From the NCBI GenBank assembly GCA_029233925.1, contig JARGOX010000002.1:248001-312000 (forward strand): a DNA stretch of 64,000 bases, given 5' to 3'. The first letter of the stretch is position 1; each line of letters begins with the position of its first letter. The notes beneath the pieces were generated by a model. It made no database searches and was not told the origin of the DNA. It worked only from the letters and a program-made list of their open reading frames with translations. Source of the stretch: Rhizobiaceae bacterium. GTDB taxonomy: Bacteria > Pseudomonadota > Alphaproteobacteria > Rhizobiales > Rhizobiaceae. This document shows positions 48,136 to 58,239 of this stretch, in pieces. The translations under genes were made by a program, and so were the position numbers.

Positions 48136-48933
48136 CTAATTTGATGTGCCGACATTGGTAATTTGACCCGAGCGGATCAGCTGAATATTTGCACCGTTAT
48201 CGCGGCTCAAAAGGTAGTCGGCACCACCTGTGTCCGATTCCTGGCCATCTGCAACGCTGCGGAGCGCCAGGGTCAGGCGAGAGGCCATTTGCTGGGCAAC
48301 CGCGATGATCTTTGTCTGCTGTGGCGTCAACTCCAACGTGGCGGTTGAGCCGACCGCCGTCTTGGTGCCGTCCTCATCTTCTTTAATGCGCTGGTCAATT
48401 GCCAGAACCCGGATGTTCGAAAGCACCGTTTCAGTGATAAAGCCCGCCCCGTCCTTGTTGCGGACCATGATGACATCGACGCGGTCATTGGGCAGAATGA
48501 ATCCACCTGCGCCGGTTTCGACGGTGATTTCCGTCGACACGGCGCGTTTTCCTGCTGGCAAAATCGACGACATGATGTTCGTGTGGGAATCGACGACTTT
48601 TTCAGTCCGCAACGGTTCCCCGTTAAAAACAGGCAGCCGGACGATTGAACCTGACAGTTCCGAGACCGCATCAGGACGGGTCGACTGGGTGATGAAACCA
48701 TCGGCAATGGCGCTTTCGGGCCATTCCTGCCAGTTCAAATTACCCTTGTTGAGGCGTGACCCAATCGGCAGGCTGCTGGATGCAACCAGTACCTTGTCCG
48801 TTGCAACCTCCTTGACCACGGTCTGGGCAACTGACTGCACCTTCTCGGTGCTTGAAAGGTTCAGCATCAGATAACCAGCTGCCACGGCTGCCACCAATGC
48901 AACGGTCATAACAATTATACGTGCAGGCTTCAT
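48136..48933 (-). CDS. cpaB: Tad pilus assembly protein CpaB/RcpC
   Basis: A 265-residue protein with one N-terminal membrane anchor (IIVMTVALVAAVAAGYLML) and a periplasmic SAF domain (VLVASSSLPIGSRLNKGNLN), then the RcpC region KRAVSTEITVETGAGGFILP. It is thought to gate or stabilise the secretin channel. GAGGAAA precedes the ATG. It heads the cpaB-cpaC-cpaD-cpaE-cpaF-tadB-tadC operon, and a perfect CtrA box lies 91-105 bases upstream. Confidence 0.93.
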   Translation of the reverse strand: MKPARIIVMTVALVAAVAAGYLMLNLSSTEKVQSVAQTVVKEVATDKVLVASSSLPIGSRLNKGNLNWQEWPESAIADGFITQSTRPDAVSELSGSIVRLPVFNGEPLRTEKVVDSHTNIMSSILPAGKRAVSTEITVETGAGGFILPNDRVDVIMVRNKDGAGFITETVLSNIRVLAIDQRIKEDEDGTKTAVGSTATLELTPQQTKIIAVAQQMASRLTLALRSVADGQESDTGGADYLLSRDNGANIQLIRSGQITNVGTSN

Positions 48934-49283
48934 GCTGTTTCCTCAGGAACCAATCTTGTTTGATTTCCCGACATTGCCGCATAAATCGTATACTTATGGT
49001 TAATATATTCCTGCGATTCCTACTTAACGGCACATTAATGCCAAAGATTTCCCTATTGAGCCTCTTTGCAGGCAATACTCCAAGCGCAGAGAGCCCTATT
49101 GGTCAAACGGCCTAATAGCCTGGCTTTGCCGAAAATACGCATTGGAAAAAAATATTTGTGCCAAATATCAACAAAACAACGGATCGAAACCGAAGTTTTT
49201 AATGTGGACTCAAGTAAAAGCCGATCGTTACGGCGTTGCATTGCGCTTGTTTACAGGTCCAGAAGACAGCCAATGCTGTCTGA
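48934..49283. other. Gap between cpaA and cpaB holding the operon promoter region
   Basis: This AT-rich gap of 350 bases separates cpaA from cpaB. It should contain the promoter of the seven-gene cpaB-tadC operon and includes the CtrA-type box listed separately. I see no convincing coding frame and no clear terminator after cpaA, so read-through from cpaA is possible. Confidence 0.5.
49024..49038. promoter_or_regulatory. Perfect CtrA-type box upstream of cpaB
   Basis: TTAA-CGGCACA-TTAA is an exact TTAA-N7-TTAA match, the full CtrA site of alphaproteobacteria, 91 bases before the cpaB start. CtrA directly activates pilA and cpa genes in Caulobacter, so cell-cycle control of this pilus operon is a reasonable inference. 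Confidence 0.55.
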
Positions 49284-49799
49284 TCAAACCATACGGCTGA
49301 TGGCGTATTGCATCAAAGCAGTTGCCGGAAAGCAGACGAAGCCTGCACAGGCGATGGCGATGCCATAGGGTACGCCGAGCTTGGGGTTTGTAAGGTATCC
49401 GATCAGGCCGATACGACCGATATAGCAGGCAAATTTGTCAGAACGCATTGTCAGTACGACCAGCGTCAGCAGCCCACCAAAAACGGAAACAAGAATTGCA
49501 AATTCCAGCAATTGCATGTTCAAACCAAGCCATAATGAGGTCGCGGACAGGAGTTTGGCATCCCCTCCACCCATTACCCCAATTCCGAACAGCCCAAACC
49601 CAACAACGAATACGATGAGGGCAGCGAGAAAATGTTGCCCGTATTGCGGCCATGCCATGCCGGTCATCGGGGCGATCACTACAAATGAAAGAACCAGAAT
49701 GACCGAGACGCGATTGGGGATCGTCATGGTGAACATGTCGGTGAAAGCCGCATAGGCCAGGCACAACGGGAAAACCACCACTATAGCTGCTACCAGCAT
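49284..49799 (-). CDS. cpaA: Prepilin peptidase CpaA/TadV
   Basis: A 171-residue integral-membrane aspartic peptidase (A24 family) with the two catalytic Asp residues in AAFTDMFTMTIPNRVS and GVMGGGDAKLLSATSL. It removes the leader of the Flp prepilin and of the TadE-like pseudopilins. The short form, lacking a methylase domain, is normal for CpaA. I chose ATG 49799 with GGAG upstream; an extension to 49832 adds a polar leader. It sits downstream of the pilin gene on the same strand behind a terminator. Confidence 0.92.
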   Translation of the reverse strand: MLVAAIVVVFPLCLAYAAFTDMFTMTIPNRVSVILVLSFVVIAPMTGMAWPQYGQHFLAALIVFVVGFGLFGIGVMGGGDAKLLSATSLWLGLNMQLLEFAILVSVFGGLLTLVVLTMRSDKFACYIGRIGLIGYLTNPKLGVPYGIAIACAGFVCFPATALMQYAISRMV

Positions 49800-49942
49800 G
49801 GGAACCTGCTCCTCGAGCGTTGCACAAAACACCTGGTGTCTTCAGCCTGAAATTCGACGTTGCAATCCGTCTATTTTATACGAACTTCAGTTTCCAGACA
49901 CTGGACTATCCAATTTGGTCAGCATGAAACATCGTTATGGTT

Positions 49943-49978
49943 AAAAAAGAATAACCGCCCGAATATTATTCAGGCGGC
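49943..49978 (-). terminator. Intrinsic terminator after the pilin gene
   Basis: Read on the reverse strand, GCCGCCTGAAT and ATTCGGGCGG form a stem of about 10 bp around a 3-base loop, followed by TTATTCTTTTTT. It lies 60 bases after the pilin stop codon and would let pilin be made in excess over cpaA. Confidence 0.75.
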
Positions 49979-50037
49979 ATTCAAACTTCAGCAATGACTG
50001 CGCTCAGGCAGTGAAAGCATCAAACAGATACTGGTGA

Positions 50038-50217
50038 TTATTCACCAACTGCTGTATCAAGCGTTCCGGAAACCGATGTGAATGTGTCGCCGATTGATCC
50101 ACCAAGCGCTGTAGCGCCAGCAATAATAGCGATCGAAATCAGAGCGGCAATCAGGCCATACTCGATTGCAGTTGCACCAGACTCATCTTTCATGAAACGT
50201 GCGAAAATCTTTGTCAT
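50038..50217 (-). CDS. flp: Flp-type type IVb pilin
   Basis: A 59-residue prepilin. The short leader MTKIFARFMKDESG is cut after Gly14 before ATAIEYGLIAALISIAIIAG, which carries the Glu-Tyr pair at the +5/+6 positions required by Flp pilins and a hydrophobic helix. The polar end is SIGDTFTSVSGTLDTAVGE. AGGAG stands 6 bases before the ATG. It is the structural subunit of the pilus built by the surrounding cpa/tad genes and processed by CpaA. Flp pilins in rhizobia are often duplicated, but I see only one copy here. Confidence 0.95.
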   Translation of the reverse strand: MTKIFARFMKDESGATAIEYGLIAALISIAIIAGATALGGSIGDTFTSVSGTLDTAVGE

Positions 50218-50627
50218 TGTATTCTCCTAGGTCCAATTGTTGTTCAGCACATCCGTCAACTTGTTTTCCGTTGATCGAATAACTGCAACTTACGCAACAG
50301 GACTTGAAAACTACTTAAAAAATACGGTTACCAAAACATAAACATTTATTTGGCTGAATCATGGTGAACAATAATTTAAATTCATTGGGGAGGTTGAGCC
50401 CACTTTATTGCCAATGGCATGATGTCCTGAACAACAGCGTCCTGTATATATAGGCCCCGCGTGGCGCCATGAAGCGTTTCTTTAACGGCGCTGCCCATTC
50501 AAAGGTATGTACTCCGGCCTTTTTACGGCCTTTTTCCTACTCAGGTGGCGGCTGTTAAACCTTCGTTCACCATTAAGAGCGACTTTCAGGACCGGAATAT
50601 ATTATTGTGCGGCTTAAGGAGCTCATC
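50218..50627. other. Divergent promoter region between pilin and pilus N-terminal-domain gene
   Basis: This 410-base gap is AT-rich near 50300-50400 and must contain promoters for the pilin (reverse) and for the forward tadE-type genes. A CtrA-like site with one mismatch, TTAA-N7-TTCA, lies at 50555-50569. GGCCTTTTT-like direct repeats occur near 50517-50537. No coding frame is convincing. Confidence 0.45.
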
Positions 50628-51023
50628 ATGTTCAACCGGTTCAGCACGCGATCGATACTGAAATCAGCAGCGATACTGATAAGCATTCTTGCCACTATAC
50701 CGGTTGCCGCATCTGCTGACGGCACCATCAAGGTCGAACTTGATTATGTGCGCGTGATCAAACTCGACCGGCCTGTCAGTCGGGTCATCATCGGCAATGC
50801 GGAAATTGCTGATGCGACGGTCAGTGATCCGCAAACCATCATCATAACAGGAAAAAGATTCGGCACCACCAATCTGGTCATCCTGGACCAGGACGGCACT
50901 GCAATTGTCGACGAACGCATTCTGGTCTCTATGGAAGATCACAATACGATGATGGTCTATCGACAGGCTGACCGTGAAATCATGTCCTGCACGCCCACTT
51001 GCGAGCCTATTGAACTGAAATGA
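50628..51023 (+). CDS. Stand-alone pilus assembly N-terminal-domain protein
   Basis: A 131-residue secreted protein with a Sec signal (LKSAAILISILATIPVAASA) followed by the same domain that opens the secretin CpaC: LDRPVSRVIIGNAEIADATV, then IIITGKRFGTTNLVILDQDG. It ends with two Cys (MSCTPTCEP). It is therefore a secretin-N-domain protein without the channel-forming part. ATG 50628 has AAGGAG upstream. Its position with TadE-like genes points to a part in Tad pilus assembly; its exact role is unknown. Confidence 0.85.
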   Translation: MFNRFSTRSILKSAAILISILATIPVAASADGTIKVELDYVRVIKLDRPVSRVIIGNAEIADATVSDPQTIIITGKRFGTTNLVILDQDGTAIVDERILVSMEDHNTMMVYRQADREIMSCTPTCEPIELK

Positions 51024-51104
51024 TCAATTCCGATTGAATTCAGACACAAATTGTAAACCCATCTGCGTTAATCTCAACCGACGTACTTCCAAATCGGGGT
51101 TTTG

Positions 51105-51716
51105 ATGCGTTTATTTCGGCACAATGAAAGCAAGGAGCGGCATGGCAAGGCCAAGCGCCGGTCGCTGATGCGTTTTGGTCGTGATGAAAATGGTGCCGCA
51201 GCCATCGAATTCGCGATTTTGGCGATACCCTTTTTCCTGCTTGTCTTTGCAATCATCGAAACCTGCGTAGCATTCGCAGCGGAGCAGACAGTCAACAATG
51301 TTGTCAATGAACTCGGTCGGGAATTGCGTACCGGTCGCATTACGTTCAACACCGGGGCAGCGACGGATCTCACCGAGAAACAGTTTCAGGACCGTTTTTG
51401 TGACAAAATGTCTGTCATGATCAATTGCGGCACCGACGTTGACAAAAAACTGTTTCTTGATCTGCGTTCGTTTGACACGTTTGCCGACATCCCAACAGGT
51501 GTACCGAGGAAAAACGGCGCGATAGACACAACGGGTTTTGACTTCAAACCAGGTGGCGCTTCCACCATAAATGTATTGCGGGCCTATTACCTTTGGAGAG
51601 TAACGATCGACCTGATGCGCCCCTATATCTCGAATATAACGGCAGCAGGCGATTCCATGCCCCATCACTATCTGATTGTGGGAACAACGGCCTATCGCAA
51701 CGAAAGTTATGAATAA
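51105..51716 (+). CDS. TadE-like pseudopilin, first copy
   Basis: A 203-residue protein: basic N-terminus, then the prepilin-like segment RDENGAAAIEFAILAIPFFL with a Gly-Ala cleavage site and Glu at +5, a single membrane helix, and a periplasmic domain with Cys residues near FCDKMSVMINCGTD. Such minor pseudopilins (TadE/TadF) are processed by the prepilin peptidase and assist pilus assembly. ATG 51105 has GGGG upstream. The next gene begins about 50 bases later. Confidence 0.87.
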   Translation: MRLFRHNESKERHGKAKRRSLMRFGRDENGAAAIEFAILAIPFFLLVFAIIETCVAFAAEQTVNNVVNELGRELRTGRITFNTGAATDLTEKQFQDRFCDKMSVMINCGTDVDKKLFLDLRSFDTFADIPTGVPRKNGAIDTTGFDFKPGGASTINVLRAYYLWRVTIDLMRPYISNITAAGDSMPHHYLIVGTTAYRNESYE

Positions 51717-51765
51717 TGCCCAGCAGACAGAACCGTCACATGGCCTGCATCGCGGGGACATCATC

Positions 51766-52356
51766 ATGATTTCGATGAAAACTCTGGAACGGTTGATGAC
51801 ATCCTGCAAGAGGCGGATGCACAGGCTGTTGGGTGACCGCAGCGGCCTTGGCGCAGTGGAGTTTGCCCTGCTGGCCCCGGTTCTCATCATGCTCTACATG
51901 GGTGCAGTGGAGATCACCGTGGCCCTGTCTGTGGACACGCGTGTATCGCGTGCCGGAAACATTACACTCGACCTGATAACTCAGGGGGCCACGACATCAA
52001 AGGCCGACCTCGACATGATGGAGGATGTGGCTGCAAGCGTCATGGCGCCCTATACCGCTGATCACATCGAACTGAGATATACCGGAATAAGGGTCGATTC
52101 GTCTGGCAAGCCCAAGGTGGCGTGGTCCTGGGGCAATGAAGTCAAAAAACCATATGCCACAGGGTCGACTGTGGATATACCGGACGGTCTCAAGATGGCG
52201 AATTCGTTCTACGTGCGCGGCGAGATCTTCAATCCCCATACATTCATCAGTACGTACCCTTTCATGGGCAGCAATCAGGTTGGCGCATTGAAGCTTGGTG
52301 AAACCTATTACATGAGGCCGCGACTGGGTGCCGAAATCAATTGCACCGACTGCTGA
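51766..52356 (+). CDS. TadE/TadF-like pseudopilin, second copy
   Basis: A 196-residue relative of the preceding protein with the prepilin-type segment RSGLGAVEFALLAPVLIMLY (Glu at +5 after Gly), a membrane helix, then a periplasmic domain ending LGAEINCTDC. I chose ATG 51766, with GGGGA about 8 bases upstream; ATG 51709, overlapping the previous stop codon, is possible. A TadG-type partner with a von Willebrand domain, often found beside these genes, is not in the window. Confidence 0.85.
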   Translation: MISMKTLERLMTSCKRRMHRLLGDRSGLGAVEFALLAPVLIMLYMGAVEITVALSVDTRVSRAGNITLDLITQGATTSKADLDMMEDVAASVMAPYTADHIELRYTGIRVDSSGKPKVAWSWGNEVKKPYATGSTVDIPDGLKMANSFYVRGEIFNPHTFISTYPFMGSNQVGALKLGETYYMRPRLGAEINCTDC

Positions 52357-52578
52357 GACCGGCACAGGATCGGGTGCCAATTCACCGGTAGCCGCATGTT
52401 ATTGACGAGATTCCAATGTCAAACCTGATTTCCCATTGTGTCTGACTGCGTGATGTTTTTTCCTCATTGGAAAATTTTACAATAACTCTGTGTATTCCCC
52501 GCAAATTTGCCTATTGTGACCTGCCCAGATGCCCAATACCCTGAGTGTGTCGGCTAAACGAAATCAACTGGAAGATTC

Positions 52579-53799
52579 ATGGCACGCGCAATCATATTGC
52601 TTCTCGATTCATTTGGCATTGGCGGCGCGCCGGATGCGGAAAAATATGGCGATACGGGCGCCGACACCCTGGGGCATATCGCAGAATATTGCGCTGCGGG
52701 TCTGGGTGATCGCGACGGCTTGCGCAAAGGCAAGTTGTCTCTGCCCAACATGACATCACTCGGACTTGTTCAGGCCGCACGTCTGGCAACAGGCCTCACG
52801 CCGGTCGGAATGAATGACACAGTCAAGCCCATTGGGCTTTACGGCTGTGCCAGTGAGGTTTCGCTTGGCAAGGACACACCTTCAGGGCATTGGGAGATTG
52901 CCGGTGTGCCGGTGTCTTTCCAGTGGGGATATTTCCCCAAAGGCATTTCAGCCTTTCCACCGGCACTGCTTGAAACCATATTCGAAGAGGCAGACCTGCC
53001 GGGCAGCCTGGCAAATTGCCATGCATCGGGAACCGAGGTCATCGAGAAATTCGGGGAAGAACACATACGCACCGGCAGACCGATCTTCTATACCTCTGCT
53101 GACAGCGTTTTCCAGATCGCCGCCCATGAGGAGCATTTTGGTCTCGAACGTTTGTATGAACTTTGCGCAATCGTCCGCAAACTCCTGGACCCGCTGAACA
53201 TCGGCCGGGTCATCGCCCGGCCATTCGTCGGTGAAACCGCGGCCACATTTGAACGCACCGGCAATCGGCGCGACTATTCCGTATTGCCGCCCGCACCAAC
53301 ATTGCTTGACCGTGCCTGCAAGGCAGGGCGCATGGTTCTTGCGGTTGGCAAGATCAGCGACATTTATGCCCATCAGGGCATCAGCGAAATGCGCAAGGCC
53401 AATGGCAATGAGGCCCTTTTCAACGCGACTTTGGCAGCACTTGATGACGCCGATGATGGCGATATCGTCTTTACCAATTTTGTTGATTTCGACATGCTTT
53501 ACGGGCATCGCAGAGATGTGCCTGGCTATGCCGCCGCGCTTGAAGCCTTCGACAGGCGATTGCCGGAAATCGCCCGAAAACTCAAGCGCAATGATCTGGT
53601 CATCATCACCGCAGACCATGGATGTGATCCCACCTGGCGGGGCAATGACCATACGCGCGAACGCGTGCCCATCCTTTGCTTCGGTTCGGCAGTGAGCGCT
53701 GGTTCAACCGGCGTACGAAGCACATTTGCCGATATGGGCGAAAGCATCGCCGCCCATCTCGGACTGCCTCCCGGCCCCCATGGAAAGAGTTTTCTTTGA
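52579..53799 (+). CDS. deoB: Phosphopentomutase
   Basis: A 406-residue alkaline-phosphatase-superfamily mutase interconverting (deoxy)ribose 1- and 5-phosphates. It shows the metal site near Asp10 ([19 protein letters not shown]), GADTLGHIA, the phosphopentomutase-specific PSGHWEIAG, and the C-terminal metal motifs [14 protein letters not shown] and [12 protein letters not shown]...NDHTRE. It channels sugar from nucleoside phosphorolysis (punA, deoA nearby) into central metabolism. GGAAG precedes the ATG. It overlaps the adenosine deaminase start by 4 bases. Confidence 0.95.
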   Translation: MARAIILLLDSFGIGGAPDAEKYGDTGADTLGHIAEYCAAGLGDRDGLRKGKLSLPNMTSLGLVQAARLATGLTPVGMNDTVKPIGLYGCASEVSLGKDTPSGHWEIAGVPVSFQWGYFPKGISAFPPALLETIFEEADLPGSLANCHASGTEVIEKFGEEHIRTGRPIFYTSADSVFQIAAHEEHFGLERLYELCAIVRKLLDPLNIGRVIARPFVGETAATFERTGNRRDYSVLPPAPTLLDRACKAGRMVLAVGKISDIYAHQGISEMRKANGNEALFNATLAALDDADDGDIVFTNFVDFDMLYGHRRDVPGYAAALEAFDRRLPEIARKLKRNDLVIITADHGCDPTWRGNDHTRERVPILCFGSAVSAGSTGVRSTFADMGESIAAHLGLPPGPHGKSFL

Positions 53800-54764
53800 G
53801 CACCAATATCCCAAAAGCCGAACTGCATTGCCACATCGAAGGCGCCGCACCAACCGACCTGGTTCAGGAGCAAGCGTTGAAATATGGGGTTGATATTGAT
53901 CACCTCATTGAGGGAAAACGGTTTGTCTGGAATGACTTCACCAGTTTTCTCACCGCCTATGACGCCGCTGCTGCCCTGTTTCGCTCGCAGGAGGATTACG
54001 CTTTGCTTGCGGAGCGCTACCTGGAATCAATTGCACGCCAGGGCGCCATTTACAGCGAGATTTTCATATCGCCGGATCATGCAAGGCTTGCCGGCCTTGA
54101 GCCGCAGGCCTATGTGGACGGACTTGGAGAAGGCATTCGCCGTGCTACTCAAAAACACGGCATAGAAGGCCGGATGATCATCACCTGTGTGCGCCATTTC
54201 AGTCCGGATGCCGCCATTGATGTGGCACGCTTCGCGGCAGGCAGGCCGCATCCTCTGGTCACCGGCTTTGGCATGGGTGGCGATGAGCGCATCGGCTCGC
54301 ACGCCGATTTTGCCAGAGCTTTCGATATTGCGCGGGACGCAGGCCTGGGCATTACCACGCATGCCGGTGAGATTGTCGGGCCTGAAAGCGTTCTGGATGC
54401 ACTAGACCATGTCCGCCCGTCGCGCATCGGTCACGGTGTTCGCGCCATTGAAGACAGGGCCGTTGTCGAGCGCCTCGTCAGGGACGGCATAGTCCTGGAG
54501 GTATGTCCCGGTTCAAATGTGTCTCTTGCCGTTTATGACAGCCTTGAAAATCATCCCTTTCCAGCCCTGCGTGAAGCCGGCGTCCAGGTGACGCTCAATT
54601 CAGATGATCCGCCTTTTTTCGATACCAGTCTGGGTGAGGAATATGAAACGGCTCAAAAAATATTCGGCCTGAGTGACCAGGAATTGAGGGATATCACCCG
54701 CACAGCGCTCAAATCGGCCTTCGTTGACGAAGACACGCGCGCCGCATTGCTGGCAAAGCTGTGA
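53796..54764 (+). CDS. add: Adenosine deaminase family protein
   Basis: A 322-residue metal-dependent deaminase with zinc ligands in AELHCHIEG (His11, His13), the catalytic [17 protein letters not shown] and the metal Asp in [10 protein letters not shown]. It converts (deoxy)adenosine to (deoxy)inosine, feeding purine nucleoside phosphorylase. The start is TTG 53796, overlapping the deoB stop as TTGA with GGAAAGAG upstream; longer frames lack homology. Adenine deaminases of the same superfamily share these motifs and similar length, so adenine is an alternative substrate. Confidence 0.88.
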   Translation: MSTNIPKAELHCHIEGAAPTDLVQEQALKYGVDIDHLIEGKRFVWNDFTSFLTAYDAAAALFRSQEDYALLAERYLESIARQGAIYSEIFISPDHARLAGLEPQAYVDGLGEGIRRATQKHGIEGRMIITCVRHFSPDAAIDVARFAAGRPHPLVTGFGMGGDERIGSHADFARAFDIARDAGLGITTHAGEIVGPESVLDALDHVRPSRIGHGVRAIEDRAVVERLVRDGIVLEVCPGSNVSLAVYDSLENHPFPALREAGVQVTLNSDDPPFFDTSLGEEYETAQKIFGLSDQELRDITRTALKSAFVDEDTRAALLAKL

Positions 54765-54862
54765 TAAACGGCCTTTCCAGGCCCAATTAGTCATGACCGA
54801 CCTTGCGGCACATGCATGGGAAATGCAAAGTTGCAATATCACATTGTAAAGGAATGATTGCC

Positions 54863-55492
54863 ATGGACGGCGTTACCGTTATCGACCACCCGCTGATCCA
54901 GCACAAATTGACAATCATGCGCAAGAAAGACACATCCACAGCCGGATTCCGGCGGCTGTTGCGCGAGATTTCCACGCTGCTTTGTTATGAGGTTACCCGC
55001 GACCTGGAGATGACACACGAAAGAATCGAAACGCCCATCACTCAAATGGATGCGCCGGTTCTGGCAGGCAAGAAATTGGTCTTCGTTTCGATATTGCGCG
55101 CTGGCAACGGTCTTCTTGAAGGTATGCTTGAACTGGTCCCTTCTGCACGCGTGGCGCATATCGGATTGTACCGTAATCACGACACGCTTGAGGCCATCGA
55201 GTATTATTTCAAAGCGCCCGAAGACATTACAAACCGCGTTGTCATTGTTGTCGATCCGATGCTGGCGACCGGCAATTCATCCATTGCGGCCATCGACAAG
55301 CTGAAAGAACGCGGAGCGCAGAACATTCGTTTCGTCTGCCTGCTGGCGGCTCCCGAGGGGATCAAGGCATTTCGAACCGCTCATCCGGATGTTCCAGTGT
55401 TTACAGCGGCCATCGACAGTCATCTGAACGAATTGGGCTATATCGTACCCGGCCTCGGCGATGCGGGCGACCGCATGTATGGCACCAAGTAA
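54863..55492 (+). CDS. upp: Uracil phosphoribosyltransferase
   Basis: A 209-residue enzyme converting uracil and PRPP to UMP. The PRPP loop is [17 protein letters not shown], with the family motifs [15 protein letters not shown] and the C-terminal [16 protein letters not shown] that binds uracil. I chose ATG 54863 ([10 protein letters not shown]), giving the standard length, with AAAGGA upstream; frames further up are non-homologous. It recovers the uracil released from uridine by the pyrimidine branch of this cluster. Confidence 0.95.
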   Translation: MDGVTVIDHPLIQHKLTIMRKKDTSTAGFRRLLREISTLLCYEVTRDLEMTHERIETPITQMDAPVLAGKKLVFVSILRAGNGLLEGMLELVPSARVAHIGLYRNHDTLEAIEYYFKAPEDITNRVVIVVDPMLATGNSSIAAIDKLKERGAQNIRFVCLLAAPEGIKAFRTAHPDVPVFTAAIDSHLNELGYIVPGLGDAGDRMYGTK

Positions 55493-55570
55493 TGCAAACC
55501 TCTATAAAGATTACGGCCCGTTAGGACTCTTCTGTTTTACTGCCCGGGTGAAACAGCAAGGTCAGGACAA

Positions 55571-56095
55571 ATGCAGCGTATTTTATTGTTCGTGGCCGTC
55601 ATTGCCGGCATTGCCGTAGCTGTTCCCCGTCTTATGGACAGCCATCTCGACGCTGTCCCCGAACAACCGGTAGAACCTGTTGCGACGACCAACCAAACCC
55701 GAAGCAATGCCGGATATTCCGGCGGGCGGGATGTCGTTCTCAAGGCCGACCAGAACGGCCATTTCAGTGGCACCTTCAAAATCAACGGTCGCAAGCTGGA
55801 AGGCATGATCGATACCGGCGCGACCACCATCGCAATCAACCGCAGCACAGCGCGCCGTGTCGGGATTTCGCTGACCTCCGGCATGTTCAAACACAAGGTC
55901 GGCACCGCCAATGGCACCGTTCTGGCTGCGCGCGTCACCCTCAAGAGCGTCGGATTGCAGTCCATCAGGGTGCGTGACGTGGATGCCTATGTACTTGAGG
56001 ACGAATCCCTGTCGGAGACGCTGATCGGCATGAGTTTTCTCAGCCGGCTGAAATCCTACCGCGCCATTGACGGCCAATTGGTTCTGGAACGATAG
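55571..56095 (+). CDS. Membrane-anchored retropepsin-like aspartic protease (TIGR02281-type)
   Basis: A 174-residue protein with an N-terminal membrane anchor (ILLFVAVIAGIAVAVP) and a clan AA aspartic protease domain: catalytic Asp81 in MIDTGATTIAINRSTARRVG, then GMSFLSRLKSYRAIDGQLVL, the typical C-terminal psi loop. The family, widespread in alphaproteobacteria, is thought to work as a dimer like retroviral proteases. It lies between upp and the convergent deoA (3-base gap) and has no evident link to nucleoside salvage. Confidence 0.85.
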   Translation: MQRILLFVAVIAGIAVAVPRLMDSHLDAVPEQPVEPVATTNQTRSNAGYSGGRDVVLKADQNGHFSGTFKINGRKLEGMIDTGATTIAINRSTARRVGISLTSGMFKHKVGTANGTVLAARVTLKSVGLQSIRVRDVDAYVLEDESLSETLIGMSFLSRLKSYRAIDGQLVLER

Positions 56096-56098
56096 CGC

Positions 56099-57436
56099 CT
56101 ATCCCGCGTCGATTTGCGAAATGACCACATCGCCTGTCACCGGTTTGACCTCCGACAGAAAATAGGATTGCAGAACAGCCCTGCTGGCTTCATCGGCAGC
56201 TGCGTCATCGCGTGCATGCACCCGCGCGATCATGTCACCGGCGGCGATATAGGAGCCACGTGTGGCAAGATCGCTCAGGCCAACGGCCGGATCCACATCA
56301 TCCTGCGGTCGTGTCCGCCCGCCACCTAGGGAAACCACGGCGAGGCCGATACCGCGTGTATCGATCACATCGACATAACCGGAATCACCTGCGACGATAT
56401 CGCGGATGACCGGCGCTTTGGGCAAGTGGGAACCATAGCGCTCGACAAAATCCACAGGTCCTCCCAGAGAGGCAACCATTTGTCCGAAGCGCTCCGCCGC
56501 CTGGCCCGATTCCAATGCACCACGCGCCATTTCCAGCGCTGTCTGCATGTCGTTTGCCAAGCCGGACGATAAAAGCATCTGGCCCGCAAGCGCCATTGTC
56601 ACGTCTTCCAGACGTCTGTCGCGATGGACGCCGGTGAGGAATTCCACGGCATTTGTGACCTCAACCGCATTGCCGGCGGCGCTGGCAAGGGGCTCATTCA
56701 TATCGGTGATGATGGCCGAGGTGGACAGCCCGGCGCCATTGGCCACGGCCACGAGGCTTTCGGCCAGTTCAATGGCCGCATCGGGCTCGGCCATGAAAGC
56801 GCCGTTTCCCGTCTTGACGTCCAGAACCAGCGCCTGCAAGCCCGCTGCCAGTTTTTTCGAGAGGATTGAGGCGGTGATCAGGGGAACGGATTCAACCGTC
56901 GCCGTGACATCGCGAATGGCATAGAATCGTTTGTCAGCCGGTGCGAGCGAACCGGTCTGGCCAATGATGGCACAACCAACCTGGCTGACCGTTTTTCGAA
57001 ACAACGCATTTGACGGAACAACCTGATAGCCCGGTATGGCCTCCATCTTGTCCAGGGTGCCGCCAGTATGGCCAAGTCCACGCCCCGAAATCATCGGAAC
57101 TGCGGCGCCACAGGCAGCAACAATCGGCGCAAGCATCAGGGACACATTATCACCGACACCGCCCGTTGAATGTTTGTCGACCACCGGCTTGTCGTGTTGC
57201 ATCGGTCCGAGTTCGGGCCAGGAAAGCACCTCACCAGAATCACGCATGGCCCGTGTCAGCGCCACGGCTTCGGCACGTGACATGCCATTGAAATAGACCG
57301 CCATGGCCAGAGCTGCGACCTGACCCTCACTGACGCTATCGTCCGTCATGCCGCGAATGAAATCGGAAATTTCGCCGTCAGACAGCGGATTTCCATCTCT
57401 TTTCTTGCGAATGATTTCCTGGGGTAACAGACCCAT
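56099..57436 (-). CDS. deoA: Thymidine phosphorylase
   Basis: A 445-residue enzyme splitting thymidine (and deoxyuridine) to base and deoxyribose 1-phosphate. Motifs are the opening [20 protein letters not shown], the phosphate-site signature [40 protein letters not shown] and [21 protein letters not shown] chose ATG 57436 with GGAG upstream over a TTG five codons earlier. It is the last gene of the transporter-cdd-punA-deoA operon, 11 bases after punA, and converges with the aspartic protease gene. Confidence 0.95.
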   Translation of the reverse strand: MGLLPQEIIRKKRDGNPLSDGEISDFIRGMTDDSVSEGQVAALAMAVYFNGMSRAEAVALTRAMRDSGEVLSWPELGPMQHDKPVVDKHSTGGVGDNVSLMLAPIVAACGAAVPMISGRGLGHTGGTLDKMEAIPGYQVVPSNALFRKTVSQVGCAIIGQTGSLAPADKRFYAIRDVTATVESVPLITASILSKKLAAGLQALVLDVKTGNGAFMAEPDAAIELAESLVAVANGAGLSTSAIITDMNEPLASAAGNAVEVTNAVEFLTGVHRDRRLEDVTMALAGQMLLSSGLANDMQTALEMARGALESGQAAERFGQMVASLGGPVDFVERYGSHLPKAPVIRDIVAGDSGYVDVIDTRGIGLAVVSLGGGRTRPQDDVDPAVGLSDLATRGSYIAAGDMIARVHARDDAAADEASRAVLQSYFLSEVKPVTGDVVISQIDAG

Positions 57437-57447
57437 CGACTGTCTCC

Positions 57448-58239
57448 TCAACCCGCAAGCATTTGCCGAAGGACGGCCGCCAGACGCTGGCCACCAATGG
57501 GTGCCATATCCTTGGTTTCCTGATGGGAGAGTTCACCGCCACTCATGCCGGCTGCCAGATTGGTCACCACCGAGGCTGCAGCAACCCGCAGACCCAGAAA
57601 GCGCGCAAGAATCACTTCAGGAACAGTCGACATGCCCACCGCATCGGCTCCGAAAACGCGGGCCATCCTGATTTCTGCCGGTGTTTCAAAACTCGGGCCG
57701 GAAAACCACATGTAAACACCGCTGTGGAGCGCTACACCGGCCTTTTGCGCTGCTGCGCGCATCTGTGCAGCCATTTCTTCATCATAGGCGTTGGTCATAC
57801 CAACAAACCGCCTGTCGCTGGGTTCACCAAAAAGCGGGTTGGAGCCGGAAAAATTGATGTGATCACTGATCTGCATGACGGATCCAGGAGGCATATCCTC
57901 GCGCAGTGAACCGGCTGCATTGGTCAGGATCAACTGTTTGATACCCAGACCATGCAAGGCTTCAAGCGGTGCACGCATGACAGAGGCATCGCCGTTTTCA
58001 TAATAATGCGCACGCCCCGACAGCATCAGTATCGGTGTCTTGTCCCAGGTGCCGGCAACAACCTTGGCCGCATGTCCCGAAACACCACTGTGGGGAAAGC
58101 CCTCAAGCTCCTCGTAGGGAATATGCACCGCATCGTGCAATTCATCGACCAGTAAGCCGAGGCCAGATCCCAGGACAATGGCTGTTTGCGGCAACAGCCC
58201 ATTGAGCCGCTCAACAAGAACTGATGTGGCAGGATTCAT
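57448..58239 (-). CDS. punA: Purine nucleoside phosphorylase (trimeric PNP type)
   Basis: A 263-residue enzyme cleaving inosine and guanosine to base and (deoxy)ribose 1-phosphate. It shows the phosphate-binding [48 protein letters not shown] and the purine site [12 protein letters not shown] with [10 protein letters not shown]. It belongs to the trimeric, mammalian-like class rather than the hexameric DeoD class. Its start overlaps the end of cdd by 4 bases. Confidence 0.94.
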   Translation of the reverse strand: MNPATSVLVERLNGLLPQTAIVLGSGLGLLVDELHDAVHIPYEELEGFPHSGVSGHAAKVVAGTWDKTPILMLSGRAHYYENGDASVMRAPLEALHGLGIKQLILTNAAGSLREDMPPGSVMQISDHINFSGSNPLFGEPSDRRFVGMTNAYDEEMAAQMRAAAQKAGVALHSGVYMWFSGPSFETPAEIRMARVFGADAVGMSTVPEVILARFLGLRVAAASVVTNLAAGMSGGELSHQETKDMAPIGGQRLAAVLRQMLAG

